64,000 nt of DNA, taken from assembly GCA_003255745.1 (NCBI GenBank), contig QKYL01000146.1, forward strand, positions 62,001 to 126,000, in the 5' to 3' direction. Under the pieces are notes generated by a model. The model saw nothing but the letters and a program-made list of their open reading frames with translations, ran no database searches and was not told the DNA's origin. Position 1 is the first letter of the stretch; each line of letters begins with the position of its first letter. The translations under genes and the position numbers were made by a program. This DNA is from Paracoccus saliphilus (GTDB lineage: Bacteria; Pseudomonadota; Alphaproteobacteria; Rhodobacterales; Rhodobacteraceae). Below, piece after piece: positions 28,589-37,370 of this stretch.

Positions 28589-28933
28589 ATGATCAAGGGA
28601 TTGGGCGGCTTTGGCGACATGGCCAAGATGATGAAGGCCGCCAAGGACATGCAGGACAAGATGGCGCAGGTCCAAGAGGACCTGGCCCGCATCACCGTCA
28701 CCGGCGAATCCGGCGCGGGTCTGGTCAAGGCGACCTGCACCGCCAAGGGAGAGCTGACCGCGCTGGACATCGACCCGTCGATCTTCGTGCCCTCGGAAAA
28801 GGAGGTGGTCGAGGACCTGATCCTGGCCGCCATCAAGGACGCGCAACGCGCCGCCGAGGAGCGGATGCAGTCCGAGATGGGCAAGATGACCGAGGGGCTG
28901 GGCCTGCCGCCTGGCATGAAGCTGCCGTTCTGA
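28589..28933 (+). CDS. ybaB: YbaB/EbfC family nucleoid-associated protein
   Basis: A 114-residue small DNA-binding protein. The sequence has the family's pattern: a Met/Lys-rich helix ([19 protein letters not shown]), a central beta sheet ([20 protein letters not shown]) and a C-terminal helix rich in Ala and Glu. It lies three bases after dnaX and five before recR, the conserved arrangement. Family members bind DNA as dimers and affect nucleoid structure and gene expression. Confidence 0.95.
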   Translation: MIKGLGGFGDMAKMMKAAKDMQDKMAQVQEDLARITVTGESGAGLVKATCTAKGELTALDIDPSIFVPSEKEVVEDLILAAIKDAQRAAEERMQSEMGKMTEGLGLPPGMKLPF

Positions 28934-28937
28934 CCTG

Positions 28938-29537
28938 ATGGCGCAGGGCAGTGACGACATCCAGGCGCTGATCGCGCTGATGGCCCGGTTGCCGGGCCTG
29001 GGCCCGCGGTCGGCGCGGCGCATCGTGCTGCAACTGATCCGCCGCCGCAGCCAGCAGATGGTGCAGCTGGCGCAGCTGCTGGACCGGGTGGCGCTGAATT
29101 CGCGTGAATGCGCCACCTGCGGCAACATCACAGATCGCGATGAATGCGCGATCTGTGCCGATCCCGCCCGCGCCACGGGTGAGATCTGCGTGGTTCAGGA
29201 CGTGGCCGACCTGTGGGCGCTGGAACGGGGGCAGGCATTTCGGGGCCGCTATCACGTGTTGGGTGGCACGCTGTCGGCGCTGGACGATATCGGTCCAGAC
29301 GAGCTGGGCATTCCCGCCCTGATCGGCCGCATCCATGCCGAACGCATCTCCGAGGTCATCCTGGCCCTGAACGCCACGGTCGAGGGGCAAACCACCGCCC
29401 ATTACATCGCCGACGCGCTGGAGGGGACAGACATCACGATCACCGGCTTGGCACAAGGCGTCCCCATTGGGGGCGAGCTGGATTATCTGGACGATGGCAC
29501 GATCAGCGCCGCATTGCGCGCCCGCCGTCGCATCTGA
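28938..29537 (+). CDS. recR: Recombination mediator RecR
   Basis: A 199-residue protein of standard length for RecR. It contains the helix-hairpin-helix region ([13 protein letters not shown]), the four-cysteine zinc finger (CATCGNI...CAIC) near residue 55-70, and a Toprim domain beginning [14 protein letters not shown]. With RecF/RecO it loads RecA at gapped DNA. Tandem inverted repeats after its stop could end the operon. Confidence 0.95.
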   Translation: MAQGSDDIQALIALMARLPGLGPRSARRIVLQLIRRRSQQMVQLAQLLDRVALNSRECATCGNITDRDECAICADPARATGEICVVQDVADLWALERGQAFRGRYHVLGGTLSALDDIGPDELGIPALIGRIHAERISEVILALNATVEGQTTAHYIADALEGTDITITGLAQGVPIGGELDYLDDGTISAALRARRRI

Positions 29538-29542
29538 GGCAG

Positions 29543-29572
29543 CGCCGGTTCCGGCCGATCCTGTCCAGGATC
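29543..29572 (+). terminator. Tandem hairpins after recR
   Basis: Two short perfect inverted repeats follow the recR stop: GCCGG-TT-CCGGC, then GATCCTG (29557-29563) with CAGGATC (29566-29572). There is no T tract. They may end the dnaX operon before the exo region begins. Confidence 0.4.
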
Positions 29573-29660
29573 ACCAAATCCTGACTACATTTGGCATGGC
29601 AGGTCGGACTACCACGCTTGATTCGCAGCGCTTTTGGCGACAAAAAGCCGCAACACGATC

Positions 29661-30674
29661 ATGGGTGCGAAGATGAACGAAGTTGCCGTCATTATTCCGG
29701 CCCACAATGCGGGCAGGACAATCGCCCAGGCGATCCGCTCTGCGCTGGCAGAACCTGAAGTGTTCGAAGTCGTGGTCGTGGACGACGCCTCAGGCGACAA
29801 CACGGCGGCTGTGGCGCAGGGCATGGATGACGGCAGCGGCCGGCTGCGGGTCATGGCCCTGCCCCGGAATGTTGGGCCAGCGCGCGCCCGGAACCTGGCC
29901 ATCGCCGCCTCGACGGCGCCCTGGATCGCGATCCTGGATTCCGACGACGCCTTTCTGCCCGGCCGCTTTGCACGGCTTTTCGCGCACCGGGATTGGGATC
30001 TGGCGGCCGACAACATCGTTCTTATCCCCGACCATTACCGCGAAAGTGCGGCCCTGCCCGAGGTGCCTGACTTTCACGACGACGCCCGGATGCTGTCGCT
30101 GCCCGCGTTCATTGCCGGAAACCTTACCTCTGGACGGATGGCCCGCAACGAAACGGGCCTGCTCAAGCCGGTGATGCGGCGCAGCCTTCTGGAAAAGACG
30201 GGCCTCGCCTATGACGAGGATCTGCGCCTTGGCGAGGATTTTATTCTTTATGTCCGGTTGATGGCGCGCGGGGCGCGCTTTCTGACAATACGGTCCTGCG
30301 GCTATGTGGCCTTTCAGCGGGGCGATTCGCTCAGCGCACAGCACCGCACCGACGACCTGGGCAGCTATGCGCGGGCCGCGCGCCAGATCCTGGCGCAGGA
30401 CCCTTTGTCGGATGAGGCACGCAGCATGCTGATCCGGCAGGAGCGTCTGACCCGCAACAAGTACCACCACCGCCTGTTTCTGGACCGGAAGCGCGCACGA
30501 GGCCTGGCCGATGCCTCGACCGAGGCGCTGCGCGATCCGCGCCGCGTTTTGCCGATCCTTCGCCTGACGGCCCGCGACAAGTACATGACGCTCATGCGGC
30601 GTTTGGGACTGGCTGCGGTCCCGCATCATGCTACGGGGATAAGGTTCCTGCTGGAGGGGCGCACCAACCCCTGA
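29661..30674 (+). CDS. GT2 family glycosyltransferase (ExoO-like)
   Basis: A 337-residue GT-A fold enzyme. VAVIIPAHNAGRT opens the Rossmann-like domain, followed by VVVVDDASGD and the metal-binding DxD-type segment AILDSDD. The phrase NVGPARARNLAIAAS resembles ExoO, a beta-1,6-glucosyltransferase of succinoglycan synthesis, but another GT2 in this locus is equally similar. It would add a sugar to the lipid-linked repeat unit at the inner face of the membrane. Starts at 29661 and 29673 are both possible; neither has a strong ribosome site. It marks the left edge of the exopolysaccharide locus. Confidence 0.8.
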   Translation: MGAKMNEVAVIIPAHNAGRTIAQAIRSALAEPEVFEVVVVDDASGDNTAAVAQGMDDGSGRLRVMALPRNVGPARARNLAIAASTAPWIAILDSDDAFLPGRFARLFAHRDWDLAADNIVLIPDHYRESAALPEVPDFHDDARMLSLPAFIAGNLTSGRMARNETGLLKPVMRRSLLEKTGLAYDEDLRLGEDFILYVRLMARGARFLTIRSCGYVAFQRGDSLSAQHRTDDLGSYARAARQILAQDPLSDEARSMLIRQERLTRNKYHHRLFLDRKRARGLADASTEALRDPRRVLPILRLTARDKYMTLMRRLGLAAVPHHATGIRFLLEGRTNP

Positions 30675-30833
30675 GCCGACGGACGGCAGCGGACTTACAC
30701 GGTTTTGGCAACGGTCGGGTGCCGCTGTGGACCCGAAGATGCGAATGCAGTATGAACCGTCGAAAAATGCCCGCATAGAAAGACATGAAGGGCAAGGCGT
30801 CAGCTCGCTCCCTCCGGGGACAAGTTTGTTTTA

Positions 30834-31997
30834 ATGAGGAAGGCTGTCTGCGTGTTCGTGACTTATCTGGCCCATGACCTTGACGATCCGTCGATCTGGC
30901 GCAGGGCCGAGATGCTTCGTCGCGGCGGTGCCGAGGTGCGGATCGCCGGCTTTCGCCGGGCCGAGGGGCCGCTTCCCGGACCGGCCATCGTGCTGGGCCG
31001 CACCGCGAACGGCCGCATGATCCAGCGCCTTGGTGCCGTCGCGAAGGCGTTGCCCCGGATAGCGCGGCTGGTACCCCCCCCACCGGCGGGGGTTGAGGAG
31101 GTGATCCTGGCGCGCAACTTGGAAATGATGATGCTGGCGGCTGCGCTGCGGCGGCACCGGCCCGCGCGCCTGGTCTATGAACTGCTGGACATCCATTCGA
31201 TGATGCTGGGACAGGGGGCAAAGCCTCGTGCCATCCGTGCAGCCGAAGCCCGGCTGATGCGGGTGGCCTCGCTGGTCGTCGTGTCTTCACCCGCCTTCGT
31301 CACCAACTACCTACGCGCCCATGATCGTCCCCCTGTCCCCACCCTGCTGGTCGAGAACAAGCCTTTCGACGACCTGCTGCCGCAGGGTGCGCCCCCCGCG
31401 CCGCGCCATGATGGTGGACCGCTGGTCATCGGTTGGCTGGGAATGCTGCGCTGCCGCTATTCCCTGCAGGCGCTGGATCGCCTGACGCGGTCGGATCCCG
31501 GCCGCTTCCGCATCATCCTGCGCGGCCGGCCCGCGCTGGACGTGCTGCCGGACTTTCACGAGGTGGTGGGCGCCAATCCGGACCTGGACTACAGGGGCGA
31601 ATACCGCTGGCCGGACGATCTGCCGGCGATCTACGGGGCAGTCGATCTGGCCTGGCTGGTGGACCGTTACCAAGCTGGGCAGAATTCGGACTGGCTGCTG
31701 CCGAACCGGCTTTACGAAGGCTGCCTGAACGGCGCCGTTCCCGTTGTCCTGCATGGCACCCAGGTCGCGCGCCATGTCGAAGCCTGGGGTTGCGGCGTTG
31801 TTCTGGACGCCCCCACCGATACCGCAATTCACGCCGCCCTGACCAGGATTGACGCCGACGCACTGGCATCCCGCCGCGCGGCCGTTTGGGCAATTCAGCG
31901 GGCGCGCCTGTCGATGGACAATGACGAATGCGCCGCGCTGACCCGCGCGATATGCGGCCCGCAACCCGCCGGCCGGGACAGGCGGGCTGCGGCATGA
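30834..31997 (+). CDS. exoL: Glycosyltransferase, probable ExoL homologue
   Basis: A 387-residue GT-B type glycosyltransferase. It opens VFVTYLAHDLDDPSIWRRAE, and the C-terminal half has the donor-site region DWLLPNRLYEGCLNGAVPVV. Direct coupling to exoA, then exoM, reproduces the exoL-A-M order of Sinorhizobium, where ExoL adds the third sugar (a beta-1,4-glucose). The name rests on that synteny and general similarity. The ATG at 30834 has no ribosome site; a GTG at 30852 lies eight bases after AGGAAGG and may be used instead. The 158 bases upstream show no clear promoter. Confidence 0.72.
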   Translation: MRKAVCVFVTYLAHDLDDPSIWRRAEMLRRGGAEVRIAGFRRAEGPLPGPAIVLGRTANGRMIQRLGAVAKALPRIARLVPPPPAGVEEVILARNLEMMMLAAALRRHRPARLVYELLDIHSMMLGQGAKPRAIRAAEARLMRVASLVVVSSPAFVTNYLRAHDRPPVPTLLVENKPFDDLLPQGAPPAPRHDGGPLVIGWLGMLRCRYSLQALDRLTRSDPGRFRIILRGRPALDVLPDFHEVVGANPDLDYRGEYRWPDDLPAIYGAVDLAWLVDRYQAGQNSDWLLPNRLYEGCLNGAVPVVLHGTQVARHVEAWGCGVVLDAPTDTAIHAALTRIDADALASRRAAVWAIQRARLSMDNDECAALTRAICGPQPAGRDRRAAA

Positions 31998-32980
31998 GCG
32001 GGCTTCTGATCGTCATCCCGACCCTGAACGAGGCGCGGCATATCGAAACCGTGCTGGAAACCGTTCAGCGTTTTCCGGCCGCGAGTGATGCGCTGATCGT
32101 GGTGGCCGATGGCGGGTCGCATGATGCAACCCGCCACCTGGTCACGCAGATGGCCGCCCGGGACCAGCGCATCCGCCTGATCGACAATCCCGGCCGCCTG
32201 CAGTCCGCAGCCGTCAACCGGGCCGTGGCGCAGTTCAGCGATGAAGCCACATGGCTTCTGCGGCTGGACGCCCACAGCCACTACCCCGAAGACTTTGCCG
32301 ACAAGCTGCTGGAGGAAGCCGCCGTGACCGGAGCCGACAGCGTCGTCGTTTCGATGGAGGCGCGCGGCGAAGGCTTTTGGCAGCGCGCTATCGCGGCCGC
32401 GCAGAATTCGCGCCTCGGCAACGGCGGCTCGGCACATCGGCTGGCAGGCGGCGGCGCCTGGGTGGAACATGGCCACCACGCCCTGATGCGGATCGAGGCA
32501 TTCCGTGCCGTGGGCGGCTATGACGAAACCTTTAGCCATAATGAGGACGCCGAACTGGATTACCGGCTGACCCGGGCAGGCCATCGCATCTGGCTGACCG
32601 GGCGCACGCGCCTCATCTACATTCCCCGCTCAAGCCTGCTGCCCCTCTGGCGGCAGTACCAGGCTTTTGGCCGGGGGCGCCGGCGCAACCTGGCAAAGCA
32701 CAAGACACGGCCGGGCCTGCGGCAAGCGGTGGTCGCCATGCTGGCCCCGGCACTGGCCTTGGCGGTCCTGACGCCGCTCGCCATGATCTTTGCGCTGCCG
32801 CTGCTGGGCTGGCTGGCCATCTGCATCCTGGGGGGCCTGGCCATCGCGCTGTCGCAGCGAAGCCTGGCGGGACTGCCTGCCGGCTTCTTCGCCGGCACCA
32901 TGCACCTGGCCTGGTCTGTCGGCTTCTGGCGCGAAACCTTGGGCGGTTCTTCCGCAGGCAGCAGGCGAGGTTCCCGGTGA
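31994..32980 (+). CDS. exoA: Succinoglycan-type glucosyltransferase ExoA
   Basis: A 328-residue membrane GT2 enzyme. It has the nucleotide site VVADGGSHDATRHLV, the metal motif LRLDAHSHYP, and the long signatures NSRLGNGGSAHRL and AFRAVGGYDETFSHNEDAEL that I recognise from ExoA. Two hydrophobic helices near the C-terminus anchor it to the membrane. ExoA transfers glucose in beta-1,3 linkage to the first lipid-linked galactose. It overlaps both exoL (ATGA) and exoM (TGATG). Confidence 0.9.
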   Translation: MSGLLIVIPTLNEARHIETVLETVQRFPAASDALIVVADGGSHDATRHLVTQMAARDQRIRLIDNPGRLQSAAVNRAVAQFSDEATWLLRLDAHSHYPEDFADKLLEEAAVTGADSVVVSMEARGEGFWQRAIAAAQNSRLGNGGSAHRLAGGGAWVEHGHHALMRIEAFRAVGGYDETFSHNEDAELDYRLTRAGHRIWLTGRTRLIYIPRSSLLPLWRQYQAFGRGRRRNLAKHKTRPGLRQAVVAMLAPALALAVLTPLAMIFALPLLGWLAICILGGLAIALSQRSLAGLPAGFFAGTMHLAWSVGFWRETLGGSSAGSRRGSR

Positions 32981-33942
32981 TGGGCACCACCCCCAACGCG
33001 GCACCCAGTGTCGTTATCGCCATTTGCACCTTTCGCCGGCCGGAACTTGCGCAGACCCTTGCCTCTCTGCGCGACCTCGAGCCCTGCGGCATGCCTGTCA
33101 CCATTGCGGTCGCCGACAATGACGCGGCTCCCACCGCTCAGGATTTGGTGACGCGCATCGCGGCAGACCACCCGCTGCCCCTGACCTACCTGCACGCGCC
33201 TTCGGCCAATATCTCGATCGCCCGCAATGCGCTGATGGACCACGCACAGCTGTCGGGCATCCGGCTGCTGGTCTTTGTGGATGACGACCAGATCGCGAAC
33301 CCCGCCTGGCTGCGCGGCCTGATCCAAGCTTGGTCGGCCCAGTCCGTCGGCGCGATCCTGGGCCCGGTTGTCGCGGCCTATCCTGAGGGCGTTCCCGACT
33401 GGATGGTCCGAGCACGGCCGCATGACACCTTGCCTGTCACCGATGCCGGCGGCCGCATCCGGACCGGATATACCGGCAATTCCCTGATGGATTTGGCCGA
33501 TCCCGCTTGGCAGGGCCTGCGCTTTGACTTGGCCCGCGGCCGTTCGGGGGGCGAAGATACGGCGCTGTTCGCCGATTACGCGGCGGCAGGGGGACGCATC
33601 GGCTTTGCCGCTGACGCGATCCTGCACGAAACCATCCCCGCCGACCGCGCGAAGCTGTCCTGGCTGCTGCGCCGCCGTTACCGCATGGGTCAGACCCATG
33701 CCAGCATCCTGGCACGCCGCGCCGGCATGGGCGGACGCTTCGGTGCGGCGGGCCTGGCATCCGCCAAGGCGCTTGCCTGCGGGGTCATGGCCTTGGGCCG
33801 CGCGGCTGACCCCGCCGGCCGCAACCCGCAACTGATGCGCGCTGCCCTGCACGCCGGCGCCGTCGCGCAGCTGCTGGGCGCACAACAGATCGAACTCTAC
33901 GGCACAACGCCCGGATTGACGCACAATCCGAAAGGAAACTGA
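32980..33942 (+). CDS. exoM: Succinoglycan-type glucosyltransferase ExoM
   Basis: A 320-residue GT2 enzyme close to ExoM. It has AICTFRRPELAQTLASL at the start, VADNDAAPTAQDLV, SANISIARNALMD, the metal motif FVDDDQ, and the distal GYTGNSL and RGRSGGEDTALF signatures. ExoM adds a beta-1,4-glucose as the fourth sugar of the succinoglycan unit. The ATG at 32980 forms a TGATG overlap with exoA; a GTG one codon earlier is equally possible. Its stop overlaps the exoP start in the same manner. Confidence 0.88.
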   Translation: MGTTPNAAPSVVIAICTFRRPELAQTLASLRDLEPCGMPVTIAVADNDAAPTAQDLVTRIAADHPLPLTYLHAPSANISIARNALMDHAQLSGIRLLVFVDDDQIANPAWLRGLIQAWSAQSVGAILGPVVAAYPEGVPDWMVRARPHDTLPVTDAGGRIRTGYTGNSLMDLADPAWQGLRFDLARGRSGGEDTALFADYAAAGGRIGFAADAILHETIPADRAKLSWLLRRRYRMGQTHASILARRAGMGGRFGAAGLASAKALACGVMALGRAADPAGRNPQLMRAALHAGAVAQLLGAQQIELYGTTPGLTHNPKGN

Positions 33943-36344
33943 TGTCCCGCGAACTGAGACACTACGAGCCCGCCCCCTCTGCCGAGGTGTCGCAGCCGCC
34001 GGCGCAGCAGACGATCGAGTTGCGGCGCCTGATGGCCGCTCTGCGCCGCCAGCGGTGGACGATCATCCTGCCGATGATCCTGATGGGCGCGCTCGGCTTC
34101 GTCTATGGCAAGTCCAAGCCCTATACCTATACTGCCGCCTCGACGCTGCTGCTGGACGGCGGGATGAGCAACGCCGTCCGCCAGGTCGGCGGCATCGAGA
34201 GCCGCGCCCTGCCCGCGGACACGATCGAAAACGCCCGTGTGGTCCTGACCTCGGACAAGCTGGCCCTCGACGTCCTGGATATCACCCAGCTGGACAAGCA
34301 GGAGGAATTCCTGCTCCCGCGCCAGTCGCGTCTGTCCCAGGCCATCGACAGCGTCACCGGTCTGTTCACCTGGCCGATCACCTGGGCCCGCGACCAGGTC
34401 GCCCAACTTGCGCAGCCGCCGCAATCTACCACGACCGAGGCGGCCATCCCCTTGGGCACCGGCCCTGTGCTCTCGGCCGAGCCGGTCGATCCGGCACGCC
34501 GCGCCGCAGCCGAGAAGCTGCAGCGCAACCTGGTCGTCAGCCGGGTCGGGCGCAGCGCGGCGGTCGCCATCGGCTTCACCTCGCTGGATCCGGCCTGGTC
34601 GGCCGCCGTGGCAAATGCCTATGCGGTGGCCTATACCGAAGACGTGCTGAACGCGAACGCCCAATCCGTCGGCCAGACCACTTCCTGGATGGACGAGCGG
34701 CTGGACGATCTGCGCGAGAGGGCGCAGACGGCGGCAGAGGCGGCCGAACAGTACGCGGCCGAGAACGAGCTGGCCATGACCTCGACCGGCGCCCTGCTGG
34801 GCGAGCAGGCGCAGAGCGAACTGAATGCCAACCTGACGGCTGCAATCAGTGAACGCGCGCGGGCGCAGGCGGTGTTGGACATCTATGACCGGGTCGTGGA
34901 GGGCGGCGTCGAAAACCTTGAGTCGGGCGCCTCGCTCAGCATCGGCGGCACGGTTTCGGACACGCTGCGCGCGCGTCTGGACACCTATAATGATGTCACC
35001 TCGCGCCTTCAGCAGCTGATCGAAAGCTCGGGTCCCAACCATCCGCAGGTGGCTGGCCTGCGGCAGACCCTGGCCAGTGCCGCCGATCGCCTGTTCATCG
35101 AGCTTCAGGCGCAGCGCCAGACCGCCGAAACCGAGCTGCGGGTCGCGGAAGAACGCGTTGCGGCGCTGCGGCGCAGCCTGGATGAAGTGACCAACGAAAA
35201 TTCCAGCCAGGCGGCGGCCCTTGTCCGCCTGCGTGCCCTGCAGCAGGAAGCCCAGACGCTGGCGACCCTTTATCAGAACACCCTCGCGAACGCGCAGGAA
35301 ATCGAGCAGCAGTCCTCGTTCCCGGTGTCGAATGTCCGCGTCCTGTCCTTTGCACAGATGCCGTCCGCACCCTCGGGCCCAGCCAGCAAGCGCATCGCCT
35401 TGTCGGCGGCGCTTCTGGGGCTGTTCTTTGGTCTTGCTCGTGCCGCCCTGCGGGAGGGTCGCGAAAACCATCTGAGAACCGCGGCCGACGTGACCGATTA
35501 CTCGCCGCTGCGCTTCCTTGGTTATCTGCCGGTTCTTGGACGGGCACGACCGGTGCGCGCGGATCGGAACAGGGTGACGTTCAAGGCAGCACCCCTCATG
35601 CGGCGCCCGGACGGCGGCAAGCTGCCCGTTGTCTCGGCCCCAAAGATTCCCCCGGTGCAGGTGCCCGTGCTGCATCACCCGGATTCGATCTATGCCGAAA
35701 CCCTCCGCCACATCCGGCTGGCCGCCAACAGGCTTTCCGGCGATGCGGCCCCCATCACCGGCGTCACCTCGTTCCACCCCTATCAGGGGCGCGCGCTGGT
35801 TACGCTCAACCTGGCGGGACAGATCGCAGCCACCTCGGGCAAGCGGGTCCTGCTGATCGACACCGACAGCCGCAGCCGCCGCCTCAGCCACGTGATGGGT
35901 GTGGCCGACAAGTCTGGGCTGAGCGACCTGCCCGAGGCCGCGACCGACTGGCGTTCAATGCTGCACGACGTGACCGACAGCCAGCTGACCGTCCTTCCTT
36001 GCGGCCAAGGATCCAAGGGGGCGGGTGACGACCTTGTTCTTGCCAAGGCACTGCGGAAGGTGCTGTCCGAGGTGGACGACAGGTATGGCCATGTCATCCT
36101 GGACGTGCCTCCGCTTTATCCGGTGGCCCAAGGGATGGCCGTTGCGCGCGAATTGCCCGGCTGCGTCATCGTGGCCGAGTGGGGCGCGACGCCTAGGGAC
36201 ATGATCGACCTGGTTCTGACGAATCTGCCCGAGTTGGAGACGACATGCCTTGGGGTAGTATATGACCGGGTGATCCCACGGCGGTTGCAGACCTATCTGG
36301 CGCCTGGCTCCGTCGAACGCATGCTTGTGTCTTCAAGGGCTTGA
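33942..36344 (+). CDS. exoP: ExoP-like polysaccharide co-polymerase with degenerate tyrosine-kinase domain
   Basis: An 800-residue Wzz/BY-kinase fusion. Membrane helix 1 is at about residues 38-56. A large periplasmic part rich in coiled coil spans about 230-460. Helix 2 is at about 485-503, followed by a cytoplasmic ATPase-like domain. In that domain the Walker A position reads FHPYQGRALV (611-620) rather than GEGKS/T, so the catalytic lysine and Ser/Thr are lost. Walker A' (LLIDTDS, Asp640/642) and Walker B (VILDVPP, Asp721) remain. The tail has no tyrosine cluster. It should set chain length but probably cannot autophosphorylate. It is coupled to exoM by TGATG. Confidence 0.88.
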   Translation: MSRELRHYEPAPSAEVSQPPAQQTIELRRLMAALRRQRWTIILPMILMGALGFVYGKSKPYTYTAASTLLLDGGMSNAVRQVGGIESRALPADTIENARVVLTSDKLALDVLDITQLDKQEEFLLPRQSRLSQAIDSVTGLFTWPITWARDQVAQLAQPPQSTTTEAAIPLGTGPVLSAEPVDPARRAAAEKLQRNLVVSRVGRSAAVAIGFTSLDPAWSAAVANAYAVAYTEDVLNANAQSVGQTTSWMDERLDDLRERAQTAAEAAEQYAAENELAMTSTGALLGEQAQSELNANLTAAISERARAQAVLDIYDRVVEGGVENLESGASLSIGGTVSDTLRARLDTYNDVTSRLQQLIESSGPNHPQVAGLRQTLASAADRLFIELQAQRQTAETELRVAEERVAALRRSLDEVTNENSSQAAALVRLRALQQEAQTLATLYQNTLANAQEIEQQSSFPVSNVRVLSFAQMPSAPSGPASKRIALSAALLGLFFGLARAALREGRENHLRTAADVTDYSPLRFLGYLPVLGRARPVRADRNRVTFKAAPLMRRPDGGKLPVVSAPKIPPVQVPVLHHPDSIYAETLRHIRLAANRLSGDAAPITGVTSFHPYQGRALVTLNLAGQIAATSGKRVLLIDTDSRSRRLSHVMGVADKSGLSDLPEAATDWRSMLHDVTDSQLTVLPCGQGSKGAGDDLVLAKALRKVLSEVDDRYGHVILDVPPLYPVAQGMAVARELPGCVIVAEWGATPRDMIDLVLTNLPELETTCLGVVYDRVIPRRLQTYLAPGSVERMLVSSRA

Positions 36345-36444
36345 AGTTAGCCGCCTGCACACCATCTACGCAACTGCCGATAGAAACGAAAAAACTGTTT
36401 CACTTTTCCTGAGAAACGGCTCAAAGTTTCGAGAGGGGGGAACT

Positions 36445-36735
36445 ATGTTCGTAGTTGCGTATCTGATCGCGCTTGTTTCAGCGGCTGCCGCAGTGACCGT
36501 ATCCGGGCTTCTCTCGGGGCTCGGGGGCGGGACAATCCTTTTGCGGGTCATGCTGCTGGTGGGGGGCGCACAGGTGCTGGTGCTGGCGGTGGTGGCCGGA
36601 CTGGTTGTGCTTCAGAACTGGCGCGGGTTCGGTCCTTCGAACCGGCGGTCGAGAACTTCCGCATCGAATATCTGCCGATGGGAACCGGATGGAATAGGGG
36701 GCGGCTCGTTCGGGCGCCGTCATCGCCATCGCTGA
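36445..36735 (+). CDS. Small membrane protein, function unknown; C-terminus possibly frameshifted
   Basis: A 96-residue protein after an excellent ribosome site (GAGAGGGGGGAACT before ATG). Residues 1-20 and 32-56 are two strong hydrophobic helices with a Gly/Ser-rich turn. After residue 60 the sequence becomes RSRTSASNICRWEPDG... and then HRHR, with composition unlike a natural protein. An alternative frame beyond 36715 stays open to about 36868 and looks more protein-like, so a frameshift or decayed tail is possible. It lies between exoP and exoY on the same strand. No family recognised. Confidence 0.5.
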   Translation: MFVVAYLIALVSAAAAVTVSGLLSGLGGGTILLRVMLLVGGAQVLVLAVVAGLVVLQNWRGFGPSNRRSRTSASNICRWEPDGIGGGSFGRRHRHR

Positions 36736-37370
36736 GCATGTCCGCCACCTTGGCCGCAAGACGGCCTTTGCTCCGAATCGTCCGCGCTTCGAAGAAGGCG
36801 CCCATGCAGCAATTGTTCTTCAGGTCTCTGCCGATCGGGCAGGCAGAGCCCGATACAGAACCCCAGAACTGACTTGCGATCCGAAAGCATCGGCCGAAAA
36901 GCGAGTGGGTTGGCTCAAGGGCACAACAGCAGAACTGCGTCATCCGGCAAAGCGGTCATGCAACGCATGGAAAAAATCATGTTTCTCATCAACACCCTAT
37001 GAGGCATGATGAAGCGCGGACGCCATGGATCTAGGCTCTTGATAGCGCCATAGTCGACCGCTGCGACGCGACCCTCGGAGCGGTTCCATTTGCACGGCAA
37101 AACCTCGCCAAAGGCGGGAACCTGATCCTTTGATAGCGCAACCTGCCAAAAAAGACAGGTCTGGCATGACCTACAGCTTTTATTAAATTTTTCATTAACT
37201 TCCGAAGAAAAAAAAAGGTCGTGATCCACGCTCTCCTCTCAGTTGTGGCTTAAAGCCTTGAAAAACCCTCACTTACCGTAAAGATTTCGCCCGTACCCCT
37301 TCGTCTAGGTCGTTATGGCCAAAAGGTTAGGTAAGGGTTCCGTAATTGGTCTTTCCAGGAGGGTGACTTG
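36736..37370. other. 635-base non-coding or decayed stretch before exoY
   Basis: No convincing gene was found. The left part (to about 36868) may hold the remnant of a coding sequence. The phrase CTTTGATAGCGC or CTTGATAGCGC occurs twice (about 37038 and 37128) 90 bases apart. From about 37170 to 37220 the DNA is markedly AT-rich, with a run of nine A's at 37207-37215. A weak promoter pair, TTGAAA (37258-37263) and AAGATT (37281-37286) with 17-base spacing, could serve exoY. The AT-rich block may bind a nucleoid protein or exo regulator. Confidence 0.45.

Noticed and set aside
33897-35891. A 664-codon open frame on the minus strand
   Set aside because: Antisense to exoP; no recognisable motif.
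36736-37370. An insertion sequence or transposase remnant
   Set aside because: No terminal inverted repeats, target duplication or transposase motif could be found; only composition is unusual.
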